DNA from: Caldilineaceae bacterium | GTDB lineage: Bacteria; Chloroflexota; Anaerolineae; Caldilineales; Caldilineaceae | Assembly: GCA_022827195.1 (NCBI GenBank) | Contig: JAJDTL010000050.1 | Coordinates: 1-64,000, forward strand | Length of the DNA stretch: 64,000 nucleotides | Reading direction: 5' to 3' | Part shown: positions 25,281 to 32,900 of the stretch, in pieces | Position numbering within the stretch: position 1 is the first letter of the stretch | How the letters are laid out: every line of letters begins with the position of its first letter | Position numbers and translations under genes: made by a program | Notes under the pieces: model-generated | Database searches by the model: none | Told to the model about the DNA's origin: nothing | Seen by the model: only the letters and a program-made list of their open reading frames with translations

Positions 25281-25586
25281 TCAACGTCGTTGCTGACGAC
25301 GGCAGGCAGTATCGGCGCGTCGAGCATCGAGCGCCTGCCGACGGAGCGGGCGATCCGGGGGCAGGTCAAGATCTAATTCGTCATGGCGATCCTCCTCAAC
25401 AATCCTATCAAGATGCTCCTGGGCTGAATCGGCGTTCCACTCGGCAATTGTCAGTGCATCCGAAGCAGTTAGACCCAAGTCCTTCGATAGCTGATCATCA
25501 AGAGGGGCCAACCATACCCAAAAGCCGGAGCGCGGGGTGGAGGGCCTGATGGAGGAGAACGCCAGGTGCGTAAAGGGGAGGTTCAA
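25281..25586 (-). CDS. possible small protein, doubtful
   Basis: 101 codons. The middle (LDDQLSKDLGLTASDALTIA, EWNADSAQEHLDRIVEE) looks like genuine protein. The C-terminal 30 codons are arginine-rich, starting exactly where a 13-base word identical to the IS3 end appears (25355-25367), so the original C-terminus may have been replaced. Function unknown; it may be a remnant. Confidence 0.3.
   Translation of the reverse strand: MNLPFTHLAFSSIRPSTPRSGFWVWLAPLDDQLSKDLGLTASDALTIAEWNADSAQEHLDRIVEEDRHDELDLDLPPDRPLRRQALDARRADTACRRQQRR
25355..25368 (+). repeat. solo IS3-end-like sequence
   Basis: GGGGGCAGGTCAA matches the right inverted repeat of the element at 19755-20980 in the same orientation. 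No transposase sequence lies to its left and similarity stops outside the repeat. It may mark an old excision or deletion, or be chance. Confidence 0.45.
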
Positions 25587-25785
25587 GGATCAAGGGGCGG
25601 CGTCTACATGCGGCGGGCTGCCGCATCCGTCTCGATGCACCTTGTCTTTCCCGTCTTGTGGTTCAAAGATCGGGGCCCACCACAGTCAACCCGGCGATGG
25701 GATTGACGATGAAATTGGTCGTGCCGCGATGACGGGTATGTTCAATCTGTGGGATGTTCTTGCGCCGGTCAACTTGACCTGCTGA

Positions 25786-26082
25786 TCATCCGCCCGAGCC
25801 ATGTTCGCCCCTCTGTTTCGCCTGCATGAAGTCCATCACTTGCGCCGCCAGCGCCCGGTTCGGCTCAACCGGCGCGGCTTCGGCTTCCGTTTCCGCCGCG
25901 TCCATCGCCGCCTGTGCGGTCGGATAGTTCGCGCCCCGTCCCAGGTCTTCGCCCGTAGCCCGATCGCGCACAACGAATGACCACAGGCCGGAGCGTTCCA
26001 ACGCGACAACCGCCCCCCGCGTCCGGTTGGCAAGATCGCCGTTGATGTAATCCCCGCGTCGCGTCAGTTTCCAGCCCGTCAT
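25786..26082 (-). CDS. small uncharacterised protein
   Basis: 98 residues. The sequence GAVVALERSGLWSFVVRDRA followed by YPTAQAAMDAAETEAEAAPV resembles short phage- or island-borne proteins with one beta-sheet domain and an alanine-rich helix. The ATG overlaps the stop of the upstream frame (ATGA, 26079-26082), which supports both being a former two-gene unit. Not assigned to a family. Confidence 0.5.
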   Translation of the reverse strand: MTGWKLTRRGDYINGDLANRTRGAVVALERSGLWSFVVRDRATGEDLGRGANYPTAQAAMDAAETEAEAAPVEPNRALAAQVMDFMQAKQRGEHGSGG

Positions 26083-26620
26083 GTTTCCCTCCTGTAAACA
26101 GAAGACCAGTAGGCCCGTTCATCCTCAAGGATGGCGCGCAGAATCTCGCCCATTTTCCGATGCTTCCGCTCCCACAGTTCCAGCCACGTCCAGGCGATGC
26201 GCCTTGCCAGGTCTTCGATCCCGCTTGCGATCCGGAAAAGGTCCGGATCCTCTTTGCCGTGCGCGTGGTCAGGGCCGGCCGCCGGCAGGCGCGCTGCCAA
26301 ACCCGCCACGCTGACAAGCAGGACCGGCAACTGTGGCTTGGGCCCGGGGATACGGCAAGAGAGACTAGCAGGCCCGCGCCGGTGTTGGAATGCCCGATCC
26401 CGGCTGCCAGCGTCGCGACCTCTTTCACCTCGGTCCGTATCCAGTAGCCGCCGGGAATGTCCACCGACTTGCCGCTCGCGATGGCCTGCGCCAGCAGGGG
26501 GGCAGCGACTCGACAACCGCATCGTCCACTTGCGCGCGGGCGCTTTCCACTTCATGGCCGCTCTCCTCTGTGATATGCCGAGCGCCGCCCGGCGCGCCGT
26601 GCGCCGCCGGCTGGCCGTCC
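26079..26620 (-). pseudogene. frameshifted small gene upstream of the 98-aa gene
   Basis: Protein-like sequence runs through three frames: HITEESGHEVESARAQVDDA, then, after a shift at the C-run opposite 26497-26502, AQAIASGKSVDIPGGYWIRT and EVKEVATLAAGIGHSNTGAG. After another shift near 26340-26350 it continues LPVLLVSVAGLAARLPA and ends WLELWERKHRKMGEILRAIL. Both breaks lie in homopolymers, so sequencing error is an alternative to decay. A hydrophobic stretch suggests a membrane or holin-like protein; family not recognised. 26620-26910 holds nothing I can support. Confidence 0.5.
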
Positions 26621-26910
26621 TGTTTCGTTTGTCCATGCGTTCAGCCCCCGCACGCGGGCAGCCCCGGATCGCCAGGAGCATTGGTCCTTATTGCCATCAG
26701 CCCGGCCGGAAGGCAGACGTGCCAGACGATATTATCGCCGATCAGCGGAACGGAAAAGGGGAGGACGGGCAACCGGGTTGCGCCGGCCGGCACGTGCGGG
26801 CTTTACGGTTAAGATCGCTTCCCCGGGCAACGCCGGCCGGCGAGCGCCCGCCATCCGCTCTGTTACATCTTCACCCTGCGCCCGCGCAACCGCCGCATAC
26901 GCCCTAACCT

Positions 26911-29900
26911 TTACTGCCGGTCCCACGCTACCGTCAGGCAGCCTCCGTACTGCATCATGCTGCACTGGGTATCGGCCTCTGACGACCATGGGCCCTCGCC
27001 GTACGCGCTCACGCCGCGCACGCTGTAGGCGTAGACGCCCTCGTATGCGACCTCCGCGTCGGTGTACTCCAGCCCCTCCACGGTGACGCCGGTCTCGACC
27101 CCGCTGGCGTCGCGGCGGCGCAGTTCGTAGCGGGTCGCGTTGCCCACCCCGTCCCAGGCGAGACGGACCTCGAACGCGCCCTCGCTGGACGCCATCTCCG
27201 CCGTCACCGCCGGCGGGCGCAACGGCACGCCCACCTTGACCTCTATGATGTCCGACCAGTCGGAGGGCCCGTCCTCGCTCTGCGAGCGTATGCGAAAATA
27301 GTAGACCTCGCCCGGCCTGAGATCATCGAGCTTCTTGCTGTAAACGTTGCGCGAGGCGTCCGGCTCATGCCGCCACAGGGTGCGGCAGATAAACCTCTCC
27401 TTCGACCAGCCGCCGCAGTCGTCGATATCGTAGCCGCTCGCGCCGTCCACGCCGGTCCACGCCAGCGTCACCGAGTTCTCGCTCGCGTCCAAGAGGCGCA
27501 GATTGGGCCGGCCCGGACTGACCTGCACCACGTTCGACCAGTCGCCCGGCCCGGCGGCGTTCCAGCCGCGCACCCTGTAGTAGTAGTAGGCCCCGGGCGC
27601 AACGCCGCGGTCCGTGTAGGCCGGCTCGGTTATGACGACGCCCGCATTCAACCAGTCGTTGTTGACACAGGCGTGGTGGACCAGGTCGCTCAAGAGTATC
27701 TCGCCGGCGTTGGCGACCACGATCGCGGCGACCAGGTAGGTGGCGCCGCCGGTGAAGCTGTGCACCAGGGTGGAGACCCCTTCGACGATGCCCGTCTTGA
27801 CGAAAGATTTCTCGGCGCCGGTGTCGACGCAGCGCTGCAGCTCGTAGCTGGTGGCGCCGGCCGCCTCCGTCCATGCCAGCGGGACCTGGCCCCGGCTCGC
27901 GCTCATCAGGCCCGCCTTGGGCACCCCTGACGGCGGGACGCCGTCCCCCTCCTCCAACCTCGCCCGCACCACCTCCGACCAGGGCCCCGGTTCAGCCCGG
28001 TCGTTCAAGCCGCGCAGCCGGTATTCGTACAGACCGGCCGGGAGCGAATGGTGCGAACGGGTATTGCCGACATATTCGACCGGCTGCCAGTCGCCGCCGT
28101 CGACGCGGCGCTGCAGCTGATAGCTGCCGGCGCGCTGGGCGGGCCCCCACCAGACGGTGATCCCGCTCCTTTCGCTGAACAGGACCAGGTTCAGCTCGAT
28201 CAGCAGCGCGGGCTTCGCCGGCAGCAGCGACAGGTCCGGCGGGATCTCGAGCTGCAGGCCGTTCGAGCGGGAGACCTTCCCGCCCGGCTGCCTGACATAG
28301 ACCACGTATTCGTAGCGTTCCCCGGCAATGGGATGGCGGTCGGTGTAGCCGGTCGCGGTCGCGGGCAGGTCGGCGCTGATGGCTACATGCGCGCCCTCTG
28401 CGCCGTCCCGCCGCAGCACGACGTAGCCGACCGCGTCGGGCGCGGCCTGCCACGCCAGCGAGACCACGGCAGCGAGCCCGCCCGCGCCGCCCGGCGGCTC
28501 CACGATGTCCCACTGGCCGGACAGCGCGGTCGCGCCCAGCGCCGGCCGCGCGCCGGCGGCGGCGTCGACCGCGGTCAGGCAGATCTGGCTGTCGCCGCCG
28601 CCAAGCTCGGAGACATAGGCGATGCGACGGCCGTCCGGCGACCAGCCGGGGAACCAGTCCGGCGCCGGGTCGCCGGTGAGGCGGGCGGCCAGGCCCGTGC
28701 CGTCGGCGTTCACGACGTAGATCTCGCTGCGCCCGTCGCGCCAGGAGCGAAAGGCGATGCGGCGGCCGTCCGGCGACCAACTGGGGAACCAGTCCGAGGC
28801 CGGGTTGTCGGTGAGGCGGACGGTGCCCGAGCCGTCGGCGTTGATGACGTAGAGCTCGTCGTTGCCGTCGCGCGCGGAGACGAAGGCGATGCGGCCGCCG
28901 TCGGGCGACCAGGCGGGGGAGGCATCCCATGCGGGGTTGTCGGTGAGACGGACGGGGCCCGAGCCGTCGGCGTTCAGCAGGTAGATCTCGCTGTTGCCGT
29001 CGCGCGCGGAGACGAAGGCGATGCGGTTGCCGTCCGGCGACCAGGCGGCCTCTCCGTCCGCGGCTGGGTGGTCGGTGAGGCGGGCGAGGCCGGAGCCGTC
29101 GGCGTTCATCGCGTAGATCTCACTGTTGCCGTCGCGCGCCGAGACGAAGGCGATGCGGTTGCCGTCGGGCGACCAGGCGGGCATGCCATCGCCTGCCGGG
29201 TTGTCGGTCAGGCGGCGGGCGCGCCCCGAGCCGTCGGCGTTGACCACGTAGAGCTCTTCGTTGCCGTCACGCTCGGAGACGAAGGCGATGCGGTTGCCGT
29301 CCGGCGACCAGGCGGGCGCGGCGTCCCAGGCGGGATGGTCGGTGAGCCGCGTGGCGCCCGAGCCGTCGGCGTTCATGACGTAGATCTCACTGTTGCCGTC
29401 ACGGAAAGAGACAAAGGCGATGCGGCCGCCGTCGGGCGACCAGGCCGGGTGTTCATCGTCGGCAGCGCCGTCGCCGAGACAGACGGGGCCCGAGCCGTCC
29501 GCGTCCGACGTTGGTGGCTCTGTGGTTGGTGGCTGCGCCGGCTCGGCGTCGCCTTGCGCGTCCGTCGTCGCCGGCGCCGTGCCGCCGTCGACGTTCATCA
29601 CGTAGATTTCGAAGTTCCCGTCACGGTCAGAATGAAACGCGATACGGCCGCCATCCGGCGACCAGGATGAGAACACATCCTCTGCGGGATGGTCGGTGAG
29701 GCGGGCGAGGCCCGAGCCGTCCGCGTTCATTACGTAGACCTCGTAGTTTCCGTCACGGTAAGAGCTGAAAGCAATGCGGCTGCCGTCCGGCGACCAGGAT
29801 GAGAACACATCCTCTGCGGAAGGGTCCGTGAGAGGTACGACGCCCGAACCGTCGATGTTCATCACGTATATGCCCGTGTTCCCGTCACGGTTAGATGTAA

Positions 29901-32900
29901 ACGCGATGCGGCTGCCGTCCGGCGACCACGCGGGGGACCAATCACGTGCGGGGGCGTCCGTGAGCCGTGTAACGCCCGTGCCGTCCGCGTTCATCATGTA
30001 GATCTCATGGTTTCCGTCGCGGTAAGAACCGAAAGCAATGCGGTTGCCGTCCGGCGACCAGGTGGGGAACAAATCATCTTCGCGGTGGTCGGTGAGCCGT
30101 GTGACGCCCGAGCCGTCTGCATTCATAACGTAGATATTCCCGTTTCCGTCACGGTCAGATGTAAACGCGATGCGGCTGCTATCCGGCGACCAGGCGGGTA
30201 GAGCATCCTCTGCGCTGTGGTCGGTGAGTCGGGTAAGGCCCGAGCCGTCGGCGTTCATCATATAGATCTCATAGTTTCCGTCACGGTCAGATGCAAACGC
30301 GATGCGGCTACCGTCCGGTGACCAGGTGGGTAACGTATCTTCTGCGGGATCGTCGGTGAGCCGTCCGAGCCGTCGGCGTTCGGTTTTCGACGTCAGTGTC
30401 GGCTCCGCGGCGCCTTCGACGTTCACCACGTAAATGTTCCACTCCCCGTCACGGTCAGATCTAAACGCGATGTGGCTGCCGTCCGGCGACCAGGACGGGA
30501 ACAAATCATGTGCGGGGACGTAGCTGAGACGGCGAGCGACGCCCGAACCGTCCGCGTTCATCACGTAAATATCCCAATCGCCGCCACGGTCAGAGTGAAA
30601 CGCAATGCGGCTGCCGTCCGGCGACCAGGACGGGGCCTCATCATCTGCGGTGTCGTAGGTGAGACGGCGAGCGATGCCCGATCCGTCGGCGTTCATCACG
30701 TAGATATCGCCGTTGCCGTCACGAACAGATGAAAACGCGATGCGGCCGCCGTCCGGCGACCAGGCGGGAAACTCATCGTATGCGTCGTCATGCGTGAGCC
30801 GTGTGACGCCCGAGCCGTCGGCGTTCATCACGTAGATATTCCTGTTCCCGTCACGGTTTGAGTGAAACGCGATGCGGCTGCCGTCCGGCGACCAGGCGGG
30901 AAAATCATCGTATGCGTCATCGTGCGTGAGTCGTGTGACGCCCGAGCCGTCCGCGCTCATCACGTAAATCTCGAAGTTCCCATCACGGTCAGAGACAAAG
31001 GCAATGCGGCGGCCATTGGGCGACAACGCCGGGTACCCGTCTTCGGCGTCATGGAACGTGAGCCGGGTGACGTCAGTGCCGTCGGCGTTCATCATGTAGA
31101 TTTCATAGTTCCCGTCACGCCAGGAGACAAACGCAATGCGACCGCCGTCCGGCGACCATGAGGCCTCCCCGTCCCAAAAGTGGTGGTCGGTAAGCCGGGC
31201 TGGACCCGAGCTGTCGGCGATCGTGGACTCTGCGTCGCCGGCCACGTTCATCACGTAAATCTCTTCGTTTCCGTCACGGTCAGAGGAAAACGCAATGCGG
31301 CTGCCGTCCGGCGACCATGAGGGACACAAGTCATCTGCGGGGTCATCGGTAAGCCGGGCGAGGCCCGAGCCGTCCGCGTTCATTACATAGACCTCGAAGT
31401 TTCCATCACGGTCAGAGGAAAACGCGAGGCGGCTGCCGTCCGGCGACCAGCTAGGTAGCGCATCATCTGCGGGGTCGTCCGTGAGCCGTGCAACGCCCGT
31501 GCCATCCGCGTTCATCACGTAGATCTCTAAGTCCCCTTCACGGTCAGAGGAAAACGCGAGGCGGCTGCCGTCCGGCGACCAGCTGAGGAGCGAGTCATCT
31601 GCGGGGTCGTTCGTGAGCCGCGCAACGCCCGAGCCATCCGCGTTCATCACGTAGATCTCTAAGTCCCCTTCACGGTCAGAGACAAACGCAATGCGGCTGC
31701 CGTCCGGCGACCAGTTGGGGAGCGCATCAACTGCGGGGTCGTTCGTGAGCCGCACAAGGCCCGAGCCATCCGCGTTCATCACATAGACATCAAAGTTTCC
31801 GTCACGGTAAGAGCCGAAAGCAATGCGGCTGCCGTCTGGAGACCAGTTGGGAAACACATCATCGGCAGCGTTGTCCGGGAGTCGTACAAGGCCCGAGCCA
31901 TCCGCGTTCATCACATAGACTTCGAAGTTTCCGTCACGGTAAGAGCTGAAAGCAATGCGGCTGCCGCCGGGTGACCAGGCAGGGCACGAGTCATCTGCAG
32001 GGTTGTCGGTGAGCTGTGCGATGCCCGAGCCATTCGCGTCTGGCGGCGGCGGCGGCTCCGCGTCGACGTCCGCGTCTGTTGTGGTGGGTATTGGTGGGGG
32101 ATCCGCGCCGCTGTCCGCGTTTATCACATAGATTTCCTCGTTCCCGTCACGCTCAGAGACAAATGCGATGCGGCTGCCATCCGATGACCATGCAGGGGAG
32201 GAATCCCTTTCGGGGTCGTCGGTCAGACGGGCAAGACCCGAACCGTCGGCGTTCATCACGTAGACCTCTTCATTGCCGTCGCGGTCGGAGACGAAGGCGA
32301 TGCGGCCGCCGTCGCGCGACCAGGCGGGCGCGGCGTCCCAGGCGGGATGGTCGGTAAGCCGCGTGGCGCCCGTGCCGTCGGCGTTCATGACGTAGATCCC
32401 ACTGTTGCCGTCACGGAAAGAGACAAAGGCGATGCGGCCGCCGTCCGGCGACCAGGCGGGGCGCGAGTCTGTCCCGGGGTCGTCGGTGAGGCGTGTGACG
32501 CCCGAACCGTCGGCGTTCATCACGTAGATATTCCTGTTCCCGTCACGGTAAGAGACAAACGCGATGCGGCTGCCGTCCGGCGACCACGCGGGGTACCAAT
32601 CACTTTCGGAGTGGTCGGTGAGCCGCGTGACGCCCGATCCATCCGCGTTCATCACGTAGATATCCCAGTCCCCGTCACGCTTAGATTCAAACGCGATGCG
32701 ACTGCCGTCAGGCGACCAGATAGGGAGCTCATCATCTGCAAGGTTATCGGTAAGACGGGTGAGGTCCATGCCGTCCGCGTTCATCACATATATCTCATCG
32801 TTCCCGTCGCGCTCAGAGACAAAAACGATGCGACTGCCGTCAGGCGACCAGCTCGGGGAGCTATCCCATCCGCGGGCATCGGTGAGACGGGCAAGACCCG

